Shown: positions 35,650 to 47,945, counted from the stretch's first letter. The stretch: DNA of 64,000 nt from Populus alba (GCF_005239225.2 NC_133288.1:11600169-11664168), one strand, 5' to 3'. Numbers and translations: made by a program. Notes: a model not told the origin generated them from the sequence alone.

Positions 35650-37430
35650 TATATTTTTAAAAAAAAAAAAAAAAAAACCCATGACCTGATCTAAAATAAT
35701 AATAATAAAAAAAAACCAATAAAAAAATACTAAAAAACAAAGCACCAACAAAACCAAGTGAGAATGTCAAAATCCACGAGTAGGATCATGTGGACAGGAT
35801 AATCAAATAGTAGGCAAAAAAAAATTAATTTAAAAAAAAATTGAATTTTAAAGGATCAAATAAAAAAAGAATAAAAAAAAACAGTTTCAAAAGAAACATA
35901 GGCCACCCGAATAAATAAAGCTCTTTTTTTTAAACGAACAACTTTAAAATTAGCTCAACCTGACTATTTCACTAAACTGGAAGCATTGTATTTGGAAAGC
36001 AACTACTTTAAAACTTGATTCGAGCCAAGGGTTTGACCTATAAATAGGCCGAGTTTCAAAATAAATTGGAGGAGAATTGATAAAGTGTAAGACTATCAAA
36101 AACTCAGGTTGACCCATGTTTCGGTTAGCAATAAAAGAAAATCCAGTCAGAACATAGTCAAAACTCATTGACTATTTTTTTTTAAGATTTGGTTGGTTTA
36201 GGTTCATTTAAGTGAACCTACTCCACCCGTGACCCAATCATTGTCCATGATTGGGTAGGGTTTATAAACAATAGGAAGAATCTAGGAGATCAAATCTCAA
36301 TAATTAAAATGTTGAATGATAAAATAAAAAAAAATAAAGGATAAAAAAATAGCAAATAAAAGACTAAGAACCTCACATGAAAAAAAATTGAGAGAATAAA
36401 CAAAAATCTTAAATTGAAGGGAAATTGTTTTTAAACAATCAAATTAACAAATGAATCCAAAAATAAAAAAACCCAAAGAATATCAATTTCTAATAAACTC
36501 AATGATAATGGATAAAATTTTAAAAAAAAATTATGAAAAATAATTGAAACCAACCCAATTCAATTTTTAGAATTTTGTAACACGTATCATGATACCGGAT
36601 CACAACATAAAAGTCTAACATGAAAAAATAACAATATCAAATTTATAACCAACCAAAATAATTATGGATAAACTTGAAAAAATAAATTAAAAAGGAGAGT
36701 GATTTAAAAAATATAGATTTAAAAAGAAAGAGAACCAAATTTGAGACAAAAATAAAATAAAACAAAATCATAAGGGATGAAATTGAAAAATAATTTCAAT
36801 CTAGAAAAAGAATAAGAACAACTAAAAATAACAATCCAAAAAATGACAATCATATTTCATATAAAAATAAAATGTTAAGAGATGAAATTCAAAGACAAAT
36901 AAATTCAATAAATAATTCAAGATTAGATACATCACAATTAAAAGAATAAAGACCAAATCTAATATAAAAACCAAGTTCAAATGGATGAATTTGAAAAAAA
37001 AAATAACTTGATAAATAATTCAAGATCAGATACATTACAATTAAAAGAATGAAGACCAAATCCGACATAAAAATCAATTGTAAAGGGATGAAATTGAAAA
37101 AAAAATTAACTCAATAAATAATCTAAGACCAAATACATTACAATCAAAAAAATAAGAACATGATTTAACTTAAAAAATAAATAACCAGACCTTCTTGTTT
37201 TTTTGCAATGGGTATCATGGTTTTCTAGGAGAGAGGGAGGAAAAAACCCCATTCAAAGCTCTTCCGCATGCCACCTAGGTATGCATGCCTTGCCACTGTG
37301 CTTGAGTTGGCGAAACGCATCGAATGCCACCCTAGAAGGCGATGTTCGTTATTATTTTAGCACTGCACGTGGCACCCGATTGGCATGGGTGACACCTCAC
37401 ACCAGCTATTTTTAAATATAAATAATAATT
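35650..37430 (-). repeat. AT-rich repeat element with 104-bp tandem units
   Basis: The phrase 'gatgaaattgaaaaa', with 'aataattcaagatcagatac' after it, repeats with starts at about 36777, 36880, 36983 and 37086, a period near 104 bp. More degenerate copies lie upstream to about 36290. The right end (37200-37420) is GC-richer and non-repetitive, with 'cactgcacgtggcaccc'. Read on the minus strand, this order (GC-richer leader, then tandem units) resembles the element at 44680-46184, suggesting one family in opposite orientations. Confidence 0.55.
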
Positions 37431-38264
37431 TATATAAATTAAAATATCTAAATAACCATTATCCCACTTGACATCAACAACAAAACAATATTATAATGAC
37501 AAAAACACCTTTACATTACATGCAACCTTATCTTTTCAAAATTCAAGGATAATCTCATAGTTTCACTGTTTTTTTTTTTTTTTTTTAAATAAACAAAACC
37601 CCTCAATACATGTATAATTTTTTTCCCTCCCAAAAACATGGGTATAACTTCATTGTTAATTCTTTTTTAAAGACAGAAACACCTCACTCAAAGGTTACAG
37701 TTATGTGCCCTAAGAGGCTAATTAGTATACTGTAGTAAAAACCAACGAATCATTCTTTCAGTAACAAATATAACCCATAAAAAAAAACACAATCCTATTT
37801 TTTTTAGCAAAGACAATCTTATATTTATGCTATTCTAATCTATAGCAATCAATGTCTTGGTGATCAATAAAATACTGAGCTGATTTAGGTTTTTTTTTTT
37901 TTTTTTTTAATGTTAGGAGTTAAAACAATTGTTTTCCAAATGTAAGACCAGCAATAATAATGATGATGATAATGATGATAATAATGACAATAAAGAACAG
38001 GATTGTCACAAGGAGAATTCCAATTCTTTACTACACGGCGCACAATCCCGCATCTTGTGGATTCCTTGCTACATCCTATTTAAGTACTTGCCAGCAGAAT
38101 TAACATATAAAACAGTTCGGCACTTAATTCAAAAGTTCCGGAATCTCAGTAGCAGGAGAAAATGTCAACAATGAACAACTATACTATTATTTGAACAAAC
38201 TTCAATCCACAAGATACACAACTAGCTGATGGGCAATCCTAGTTTTCCAGGGCCACAATTATGT
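37431..38264. other. Intergenic DNA and 3' UTR of the RRM gene
   Basis: T runs occur at about 37570-37590 and 37890-37910. An imperfect GAT/AAT trinucleotide repeat lies at 37954-37992. The part from about 38000 to the stop codon at 38265 is probably 3' UTR of the minus-strand gene. Confidence 0.4.
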
Positions 38265-41200
38265 CTAGTAAGGCCTGTACCTCCAATCTGCTCTTGAAGG
38301 TCTTGCACTTCCCATACCATAACCCCACTGCAAAAAGAATGTTTCGTAAATTGATAGCGCTAAAAGAAACTCAGCTATCAAGCATTTTAATTCTTATGGG
38401 TATAGAGCACCATAAAAGGATTCAACAATCTTCAGACTTACTTTAGAAGGAACCATATATGCACCCGCATCATCATAATCCAGGGTTCCATACATCCTGC
38501 CAAAGTTGCGCATGGGACCACCATAACCCCCAAAAGGTTCAGGAGCGCTCATCATGAAATTTCCACTAGGACCAGCATCATCAATAGGTGTGGCTGAATC
38601 TATTGCAACCTGCTCAGGAAATTACAGTCAAAAAGTCATGTTATGCAAGAGTTGAAGCCTCAGCTTTCTCCACAGGGACAAATGTCCTTATTACCGAAGG
38701 TTTTACATGCAGGCAAGTGTACATCATATAGTGTCATGCCTAAAGATCAGAATCAAACACCACAACACACATCCATGTATCATTTATTCAAGAATCATGC
38801 CCCAAGATGTAATAAGCAAGACTCTTGATGCGTGCTGTTAGTGACAATTTGTTCTTTCAGGTATTAATAACAATAATTGGTTGAATGGTGTACAAAATAC
38901 AACAGTCGTGAAACCTAGCTTGCAAATTTCTTATTTCTTCAACATTCAAAAACCACTCTTCGTGCTTCTCACAAATCCAAAAATGTCAGTACCACCTCTA
39001 ACATAGAGAGCATAAAACCCTTCATTTGACTTATTAAGCATCAGAAATGTTTTCCCAATTCACACATCTTCATTAAAAACCCTTCAGAATAAGAGCCCTT
39101 TCTGCTTACATCTCTTTTTATTCTGAAAGAAAAATCAATTATTAACAAACACTCTAGGTAAAGGGAATGTTCCAAGTAATACCTGATGTCCACAAATCTC
39201 ATGAGATCTTCGAGATACACGATCTGCAACACCATCTTCAGCAAAGGTTACAAATCCAAAACCTCTATGGCCAGTTCTCTTAGGATCCTGCATCCAATAA
39301 GCATGCAAAGGTGGAATAATTGGATGAAATTCGCTCTGAACTGTGCTACAAAAAATATCCTTATCTTACCTTAGGAACATATACATCTATTATGTGCCCA
39401 AATCTACCAAAATACTGGCGCAAATCTTCAGTGCTTGCTTCCTGAGGAAGCCTTCCAACAAAGATCTTTTTGCCCATTCCTCTAGATGATTCCCCTCCTA
39501 ATCCAGCAGGGAAAAAAATACTGCATGCTGAAAGAGTACTTGCTAATTTGCAAAAAATACTAATTTCCATTGGTACTTACTTCCATAGAATGGTCCAGGA
39601 TGATCATACAAGGTGGGAGCACCAACAGCTGCATATCTGGTAGCTGCAGAAATATAAGCGTTGTATGCACCATATCCTCCAGGTGCCGTTCTTGCTATAG
39701 GCCTAAAGTCATCTTCCTGATAAGACAACATTACACTTTGACATTAACTGCATATCTATTTATTTAAATTTAAAACATTCTTAAAATGCATTGCAAATGA
39801 GACATCCTCTGTGAGACTACAGGTGACAGTAATTGCAAGTAAAAAAAAACAAAAAACAAAAAAAATTTCCTTTCCACCCACAAGACAAAATCAAGCCTTG
39901 TTTAAAGAGAAAAAAAGATAGCACTGCTGAAACTTGCCTTAGGCGTTGCTCGATCTACAACTACAGTAGAGCCTCCCAATTCATGAGTTTCAGCCATCAA
40001 GCTGTCCACAGAATCTGTAGCAACAGACAAGATCCATTTCAGTATTTTGCATTAAAGAAATATTCTTCAACATCCATCACATCTCCAAGAAGTGTTAGGA
40101 ATCATTAAGGACACATTTGCTAGACAAACCACAAAAGATGAAAATCTCCATTAAGTAAACAAGTTCAATAGTTTGACAGATCACTACACCACATAATCAT
40201 ACAAGTTTCTGGTGTAACATAGTAACAGAATTAAATGCAATGTACAGAGTCTTGATAGTACAAGAAAAAATAATCCTAAGGCACATTAATAGTATGACCT
40301 GCACTTGCATATGTGATGAACCCAATTCCCCGATGTGCTTTCGAGCTATGATCCTGCACAACATATTGATTGACAAAAATATAATGTTTCTAACCAGAGG
40401 AACAATTGCAAAAATATAATTCTGAAGACACAAAATGGCATGAATCAGAGTGTGGCCATTAGCATACACATATGCACACATGCCGCGACGCATGTAAATA
40501 TGTTTGCTAAATGCAATAATATATAAAGAGAGCTTACTTTTGGCATGTATAGGTCAATTATCTCCCCATATTTCTCAAAGTGACTGCAAAAGGAAAAACA
40601 TATCATGGCCTGCGTTCAATTCCATATCAAACTTCAGGAATTGTGTTTGGTGTTGAAAGGAAACAAGTACACTGGCCACCATCACACATATTTACCTTCG
40701 AAAAGTAGTTTCTGTCACAGATGGTGGAATCCTGGCCACAAATATCCTTGTGGCTTTTTTTGTTGGTGCTCGCATCTCCTCCTGCCAAAACAAAACACAA
40801 GACGTGTTATCATGTGAGAAAATATGTACCGGTAGAGTGTGCCTATATTACAATCATATATATTGTGCAAAACAAAGGGAAATATCTCAAAACTTTTAAC
40901 TAACAAGCCAAATCATTTGAGATTTTTACAGCCAACCTTTGGAGTAGCCACTTTAATTTCCAGCATTCTTTTACCAAGAAAGTGTTCACCTGATAGTACA
41001 GCCTGCAGCAAACAAGATTTCAGCACACAGACAATCTTAAGCGGCACAGAATTGAACAGAAATAAAGTCATATGAAATACCTTAGCATCTTCAGCGGACA
41101 CAAAAGTCACATATCCAAAACCACGAGATCGACCTGATGACCGCTCCTAAACATGGAAAAGTATAAAAGAACCACTGTCAATAATGAAAATATACTTACC

Positions 41201-42503
41201 AAATTGTGCACTCTCAGACATTGATAGAAAATAAGCTGGTATGAGAAAAAACACTGCATAATGCACATTGCAGAACAAACTTGAAGAAGTCTCGATGTCC
41301 AAATATCATGCTAAGTGTCTATTTTCATCTCTCCCTTTCTCCCATCTACAGCTTCTAATTGTAGCAAACAATTACTAATGGTATTTGATTTTCATTCATG
41401 ATAAGCTACACCTTAGGAAAACAAGAAGAGCACTAAATACAGGTAAAGAGTAATCTATCCAATCCAAAACAGTAGTTTGACCTCAGATACTGTAGAAAGG
41501 TTTTAAAATATGCCCACTGGTCCAATGCGATGCCACAAAGTTTGTATAACTAGATTGAAACTAGAAGCTACCCCACCTTTCCTACAATGTATGAACAAAC
41601 AAAACTCTCTCTAGGGCTAATGTACATGATCAGATTAGTCCGCACTTCTGTTGTGCATTCTAACACTGTGCCAGCCTTAGCATGTTAGCTTGCTAGTGGT
41701 ACTGATAGAATAGATTAGGGGCTTCTTGCAAGGCTAGGAAAGCCATGTACGATGAAATCCTAGTCCTCCTAAAAGAAATAGGATTTAGACGAAATATACC
41801 CTGTCTTTCCATCTTAGTAGTCCTATGCATAGTCGGTACTAATGCCCCAATCATGGCTACTAATAAAATAAGACTAGGAACCAAAAACCAGAAGAAATAA
41901 TAGGTATAAAGAGAATTTCCCAATGTTTCCAAATTAGTCCAACTTTGTACATTTCCTACCATAAACTGGATATTTTAGAGAAGCCATCTTTCTATGGGTT
42001 GGAATTCACTCATTATCCAAAATGAAATGCATACAGAAAATTGCTAGTATATGAACACAGCAAGGTCACACAGGGCATGTGGCCCATAAAGTGAAAATCA
42101 ACAGACAAATTTCCACCCATATCTTCCAGCCATCCAAAAAGATAAAGTTTAGCAAACCTTTTAATACTAGTAGGATTGGATAAAATCGAACTTAAATTAC
42201 AAACCTTTTACTACTAGTATGATTACATAAAATCAGATAAGAGAATGACAAAGCCAGTAATAATTACAGCCCACAAGATAAGATTACCCACGGATTCAGA
42301 AGAGAGAAAGGGAAAAAAAAAGAAAAAAAAAAGAGAGAGAGAAGCATAAGCATACAGCTTGTATATTTTTGGATGGGAAAAAAAGGGGCTAACCTTCATA
42401 ACAATACAATCCTCTAATTCACCAAACTTGCTCATGTATTCTCTCAGACCCTCGGTATCAATTTCCCATGGAATACCCAGAATCTACATCTCCAATCAGA
42501 CAC

Positions 42504-42558
<55 letters not shown>

Positions 42559-42621
42559 GATTCAAACTTCGTAAATTTGCATGACTTAAAACAATTAACT
42601 AACCACAAGCTTTTGGCTCAT
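38265..42621 (-). CDS. RNA-binding protein with three RRM domains (At4g36960-like)
   Basis: Probable nuclear or cytoplasmic RNA-binding protein; no specific target is inferred. Thirteen coding exons: 42604-42621, 42394-42483, 41081-41146, 40937-41002, 40696-40781, 40538-40583, 40299-40353, 39938-40014, 39581-39716, 39370-39497, 39183-39287, 38442-38609, 38265-38327. The sum is 1104 nt, giving 367 residues, with all phases consistent. RRM1 is about 4-77 (RNP2 LVILGI, RNP1 RGFGYVTF). RRM2 is about 93-165 (IFVARI, RGIGFITY). RRM3 is about 222-298 (IFVGRL, RGFGFVTF). The C-terminus is Gly/Tyr/Arg-rich and ends SRADWRYRPY. The first coding exon holds only six codons. The intron after exon 8 has a GC donor (GCAAGT); all others are GT-AG. 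The second coding intron carries a mitochondrial nad6 fragment. Confidence 0.93.
39717..39937 (-). other. GC-AG intron of the three-RRM gene
   Basis: Exon 8 ends CCTAAG at 39938 and the intron begins GCAAGT (39937-39932), otherwise a consensus donor. The acceptor TATCAG is at 39717-39722. The junction keeps the frame (ATPK then EDDF). No GT donor near the junction preserves both frame and homology. Confidence 0.85.
41760..41968 (-). pseudogene. nad6: Nuclear copy of mitochondrial nad6 (3' part)
   Basis: On the minus strand the sequence encodes VQSWTNLETLGNSLYTYYFF, then WFLVPSLILLVAMIGA, then TMHRTTKMERQGIFR and ISFRRT. This is the C-terminal part of plant mitochondrial NADH dehydrogenase subunit 6 (complex I), with a few substitutions. 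Similarity is lost after FRRT, and the N-terminal two-thirds is absent. It sits inside an intron of the RRM gene, in the same orientation as that gene. It is a transferred fragment (NUMT), not a working gene. Confidence 0.85.
42154..42237. repeat. Short tandem duplication of about 47 bp in an RRM-gene intron
   Basis: 'gcaaaccttttaatactagt' at about 42154 and 'acaaaccttttactactagt' at about 42201, each followed by a '..gattRSATAAAATC' phrase, form two adjacent copies. Confidence 0.6.
42504..42558. repeat. (AAT)n microsatellite in the first coding intron of the RRM gene
   Basis: About 18 ATA/AAT units in a row, between coding exons 1 and 2. A shorter AAT run lies at 43082-43100, upstream of the gene. 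Confidence 0.9.
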
Positions 42622-43075
42622 TTCAAACGAGTCGAAAGAAGAATCCCTTGTTGCAGTTTGGTGAAGAAAAGGAAGGAAAAAAGAGAAACCCAAAAATTGA
42701 AACTGATAATCTTAGCTCTCTCTCACAGCTCTCTTAGAAGACTCAAAAGAAACAGAAGAAGGAAATCTTAGCTCTCTATCTCTCCTCTCGCAGTCGTGGG
42801 TGGTCGCTCCTGCACATAACAAGCACACAATAACCTCTTTCTCACAATTAAACATCACCATTTCCTCTGCTGCTAAAACAACCATAAAAGTTTCCACATA
42901 AAAAATGAAAAAGAAAATCAAGAGAATTTACACGCTCACTGACCTGGGTCTTGATTCTCAAAACCCTAATATTTCAGATCTCCTCTCCTCTTCTCTTTCC
43001 CTCCCTAAGTGACCCTCCTCTCTTCCTCTCTCTATACTTGGCTCTCTCGCACGCGCCTAAATTCCACAGCTTTCG
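42622..43075 (-). promoter_or_regulatory. 5' UTR (probably spliced) and promoter-proximal region of the RRM gene
   Basis: A minus-strand donor-like GACCCAG|GTCAGTGAG lies near 42945 and an acceptor-like TTATGTGCAG|GAGCG near 42811. These suggest an intron of about 135 bp in the 5' UTR. A GA/CT-rich leader follows up to the ATG at 42621. CT-rich sequence at 42980-43050 probably marks the transcription start area. Confidence 0.5.
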
Positions 43076-43099
43076 GATCGAATAATAATAATAATAATA

Positions 43100-44680
43100 A
43101 ACCCTTATTCTTTTATTTCTTGATTGGATATTGATTATTCATGGGAGTGGAGGTGGGGGTGAAGCTTCAGTTTAATTGCGTGGACCGAGTTATGGGCTAA
43201 CTATATTTGCTTACGATAGTGTTTAGTGAGTCCATGAGCGGAAACCCATGACCCGATATGATATGTATAGGCTAAAGAAAAAGAAATAAGCTTCCTTTTT
43301 CACATTTTGGCATGACTTTTTAACTATGATTTTTAATAATTTAAAAGTTATTTTTTATAAAAAAATAATTTAAAATAATTTTAATTTACAAGCATATTTG
43401 GTTAAAACTAACTTTTTTCTTAAAGAATATATGTAAGTTAGTATTCATAATCAAAAGTTTTAATTTTTGACTAAATCAAAATTTTGCAACAAACTTTTTT
43501 ATTTCGGTTAAAATTTATTTCCAAATATTTATGAATCAAAACTTAAGAAAAAACTTAAATTAATTTGTAAAATCATACCAAATATAACCTAAATCAATTC
43601 AATTGTTTTTTTCTTTAAATTATCATTTGATAGTTAAACAATGAGAAAGAGACATGTTAGGGAATTTGCTAGCTAAGATTTTTTTTTTCTTTTATTTAAT
43701 TAATTTTAGTGGACACAACATCAGTACAAGGTCTTGGGTGGTGATTATTTTCATTGGATTGCCAAATAACTTGTATAGAGAATTATATGGCATTACATGT
43801 GCAAACCGTTGTATAGAAGGACTTTAGCCCAAGATAATATATGCATCTAACTCTAAGTGATTGTTTGGTAATGTTATTGCATGTGAGGTTAAGAGTGAGA
43901 TACATAAATATGTGTTTAGCTAAGTTAAAACTTGGTTTTGTTTTAATGGGACCTACTATAAATTAAAGCTGCACTTGAGGTTTAACAAAAACAAAAAAGT
44001 TGAGCTTTCCAAATAGCAGTTAACCTCAGTTTTTTAATTATCCATCAACAAACTAATTTGCCCACAAAACACATATTTCTGAAGAGAAAAAAAAGTCATT
44101 GGAGGAATATCAAACTTCACAAAACCTCAACGATTCCTCTAGAAAGTAGAAGAGAAAGATGAAAGGAAAAGGAGCAGAAACAGAGGAAAAATAAGAAGGA
44201 ACACCGTCCATTGGCCAAGCAGCTCCCTCAATTCACCACCAATCTCTGTCGTTTCAATCGCCAGCTAGACATTGTCGCCACATAGAGTAGACTACTCTTC
44301 CCCTTCCCCTTCCCCTTCCCCTTCCCCTTCTTCAACTGCATTTTTTCTGTCTCCACTATTCTACAAAGTGAACAATAGAGAGCGTCTCCATTATTCAGGA
44401 GGCAGACCGAGTTCGGCCCAAACCTAAATGTATTGGACCGAGTCTGACCTAGTTAAAAAAAAAAAAAAAAAAAAGCCAAACAAAATTTCTAAGATATTGT
44501 GTTTTATTCGAAAAACTAGTGTTTAACATTATTCTATGGCACTATATAATTATATTAGAATTAAATGACTACGTTAACTTTAACAGCTAAAGAATTAAAC
44601 CTGACATCCAGAGGCTTTTTCATCTTTTCATCATGGCTTTTTAGTTACTATCAATTTGATTAAGGGGCATTTTAGACTTT
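43100..44680. other. Intergenic DNA, no gene recognised
   Basis: AT-rich to about 44050, then a more balanced stretch (44100-44440) that contains a (CCCCTT)n hexanucleotide repeat at 44297-44331 and no supported coding frame. An A run follows at about 44458-44474. Confidence 0.4.
44297..44331. repeat. (CCCCTT)n hexanucleotide repeat
   Basis: Five to six tandem CCCCTT units. Confidence 0.85.
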
Positions 44681-46184
44681 TAACAAATTAAATATATTTT
44701 AAAAAACAAAACGTTTGAGTGGGAGGCGCGTATGCTATTTGGGCGGCACGTGCAATACCTCTTGGTGTTCAAAATTTATTTTCCATAATAATGTTGAAAG
44801 CGACACACTTTCCTCTTCTCAATGATTAGGTGTGTGTGTTTGATGGAGCAACAATTAGGCTCTAATGAACTCTTTTCTTTTCTCCCTCTTGTAGCTTTGA
44901 ATTCCCACCAACACTTCTAAAAATCAATTGTGTCATCCACTTTTATATTAATTTTGGTACTTATTCTTTGAATTACTATTTGTTTTGCTTTTAATAATTT
45001 TTTAAGTGTTTTTTTGAATTTCATCCCTATGCATTTTATTTCATTTAATGTTTTTATCTAATTTGGTCATCATTCTGTTGATTGCTCTTTTTTTTATTGT
45101 TTTCTTAATTTATTTCATTTTCAATTTATTTTCCTCATTATTTTCTTTCATTTAGCTTTTATACTAGATTTGGTTTTCATTGTTTTTATTGCTATTTTTT
45201 TTTTTTTTTAATTTTTGATGATTAGAAATTTTGCTTTGTGATTTTTTTGTGTTTTCTTTCTATGAGGTAATCTCGGTCTCATGACCCAGATTACTAGTTT
45301 TGAAAATTAACTCAATTTAACTTTTGTATTTTAAAAAAAATTAATTTTTTTTTTATCAATTTCATTCTTTGAAATTAGATTATTAGGCTTTGAGCTTCAT
45401 GATTCTTTCCACTTTATTTTATATGAAGTTATCCCGATCTTATAACTCGAGTTGGATTAGGTTTTTCTTCTTAACATTTATTTTTTAAAATTGATTTTTT
45501 ATTCCATCTTTCTATATTAGGTTATTGGGCTATGAGTTTTGTGATTTTTTCTCTCTTTTCTTTTTACAAAGTTATCTCAATCTCATATTTCAAGTTATGC
45601 GTTAGTCAAGTTAACATGGGTAGACTCAATTTTTTTTTCTTTAAATTTTGCCTTTCATTATTTAGTTTACTTAAAAGTTGAACTCTATTGTTTTATTCAA
45701 TTTCTTTTAAATGAGGATATCACAGTCTTATGACAAAGCCATGAATCTGACTTGCTGACTCGAGTTAGGTTTTTTTGTCCTTTTTACATTTTTTTTCCAA
45801 TTCGTCCTACAATGTTTGATTTACTAGTAAATGAGCTTCAAATTTTATTCACTTTTCTCTTTGTGATGTTATCTCATTCTCATTCAATTTTTTCTTTGTT
45901 ATCAAATAAGATTGATGAGACATCTTTAGAGTATTTATAGGGTATCTTTTTATAATATTGACAAGTGTTCATTTTTTAGTGGTCATTAGAGTTTTTTTTT
46001 GTTGTTGTTTTTGTTGTTTTTTTTTTAATCATGTTATTAAATTAATCAAGATTATTGTACTCATTTGAATAAGTGACTTGGATCCTAAATTTTTTTTACT
46101 TCTTTAAAAATATTATCATCGCCTTAACATCATTTTTTACATTAGAAAAGATTTGATCCAACCCGCAATGTAGTACATATCTAG
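44680..46184 (+). mobile_element. Tandem-repeat element, possible non-autonomous Helitron relative
   Basis: A GC-richer leader (44710-44900, with 'gggcggcacgtgcaatacct') is followed by T-rich DNA and then a tandem array. Its marker phrase 'gaggtaatctcggtctcatg' recurs in degenerate form at about 45265, 45426, 45569, 45713 and 45863, a period of about 145-160 bp. The right end reads CCAACCCGCAATGTAGTACATATCTAGT-like (46159-46185), so it finishes in CTAG followed by T, as Helitron ends do. No coding capacity is present and the left end is not defined. Confidence 0.5.
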
Positions 46185-46229
46185 TTAAGCCTATAATCAG
46201 TAGTATTTATAACATATATCTAATTTTGC

Positions 46230-47560
46230 AGCACTAAAGTGAATAGTTATGGAAGAAGTAAACTAGGCTAAAGTTGAAGGTAAGTCTTCAACTTGTTTTC
46301 TAATAGTATCATTTTTATTTTTCAAATCTTCTAATGATTATGAATAACTAGCAATACAACATAATGATTCATTTACTTATGTTAATCTATCATATTTTTC
46401 AAGCAAATCATTATTTTCATTTTTTAGATTTTCTTGAATCTTTTTTAATGAACTATATATTGATCCTAACTTTTTAAATTCATCATATAAAGACTTAAGA
46501 GCATCATACAACTTCATATAAGAAAGGATGTTCTCATCATCCAAAGATTGTATCTCCTTTTCACTTTAATTGGCCATAAAACACATGTTTGCCATATGCT
46601 TTTCTTCAGCACTAGAGATAGAATATGAATCATCACTCTATAGCTTTCATTGCTCTCCTGTGATGATTATTCTTTTTGAAGAAGTGAACAATCTACTTTA
46701 ATGTGTCCTTTCTTATTGCATTTAAAGCAACTTAGAAGTTCCTTGCTTGAATCTTTTTTATTCTCATCTTTCTTGAAATTTGAGAATCTTTTGCTTCTTT
46801 ATTTCTTCTTTAGGATGTCTTATAATTGTCTTATAATCAATGAAATATCCTCCTCATCATCATCATGGTTATTAACATGATGCCAAATTTTCTTTGGCTT
46901 TTCTTCTTGTTCATGTTTTTCCATTATAATTTCATGTGTCATCAAAGAACCGATGAGTTCCTCCGATGAAAGTTTGGTAAGATATTTGGTTTCTCGAATT
47001 GCCGTCACCTTAGCTTCCCAAGTTTTTGGCAATGCATAAAATTTTTGCTTATGATATCGACACGAGTGCAAGTCCTCTCAAGAGCATTCAAAGTATTAGT
47101 AATAGCAGTTATTTTAGTAAAAGTGCTAGTAATTGATTCATTTGGAAGCATTTTAAATAACTCATATTTGTACATGCAAATCTATTTTATATTCTTTAAC
47201 TTGATTTGTACCTTCATGAGTAATATCTAAAGCATGCAAAATGTCCTTAACATTTTTACAAGATGATATATTATTGAACTTCTTATATTCAAAGCACAAT
47301 TAGAGTATTCATAGCCTTGATATTTATGGAAAATAACTTTTTATCTCCATTGATATATTAACTTCTAGTCTTAGAAACTTCTATGCCATCCTTAATTTTT
47401 TTAAGTCTATGAGATTCATATTTTATAGATAACTATAAATTATAATCAATAAATAAAAGATAAATGATCATCCTAGTCTTGCAAAATAAATATTATTATT
47501 TCCATCAAATAAAAATGGCCTAAAGGTAGATGATCGTTTACGGTAAAAGTGATTATATCA
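46230..47560 (-). pseudogene. Copia-type retrotransposon gag relic
   Basis: On the minus strand an 83-codon open stretch (46820-47071) contains LPKTWEAKVTAIRE and LTKLSSEELIGSLMTHEI, typical of plant copia gag (UBN2-type) proteins. Downstream a zinc knuckle CFKCNKKGHIKVDC (46688-46729) fits C-x2-C-x4-H-x4-C. A Lys/Asn-rich tail follows to about 46230. Stops and frame changes separate these parts, and no protease, integrase or reverse transcriptase is attached. It is a decayed fragment. Confidence 0.75.
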
Positions 47561-47609
47561 TTCTATACAAGTCTAAACCACTTAAAAAAATAATATAAAT
47601 ATACACTTT

Positions 47610-47945
47610 TCTCCTACACTTTGGCAAGTGAAACCCAGCCGCCCATTTTCCCAAGTTTTCTCTCAATCTCTCAGATCTCCCCTTCTCTGGTTTCTATCTT
47701 TTCTTAGTCTTTTCCAGTTTTCAGGTTCAAAGTCTCGAGAAAAAACAAAGGTATCTAGCAATTCTTTATTTTGGTCAATTCCATTCCCAAATCTCCATTT
47801 CCCGTTTGGCCAATCTCATGGGAACACCTTGTTTAAAGCTCTGAAACCTATCAAATTGAAGCTATCAAGCTTTTTTTCCATGGCTATCCACTCTGCCGGT
47901 CTGGTCACTCTTCCTGTTTACCAGTGTTTTATTTATTTATCAGTG
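47610..47945 (+). other. Possible captured gene fragment (5' UTR/first-exon-like)
   Basis: This 330-bp stretch is less AT-rich than its surroundings. It has CT-rich leader-like sequence, a donor-like AAACAAAG|GTATCTAG at about 47750, and an ATG at 47880 (MAIHSAGLVTLPVY...). The open frame runs straight into the repeat array at 47960 and ends in poly-T. It looks like the start of a gene cut off by, or captured into, the repeat element that follows. The source gene is not recognised. Confidence 0.3.

Noticed and set aside
41693..41962. Small membrane protein gene on the minus strand
   Set aside because: The frame is a mitochondrial nad6 fragment lying in an intron; no start, promoter or N-terminal part.
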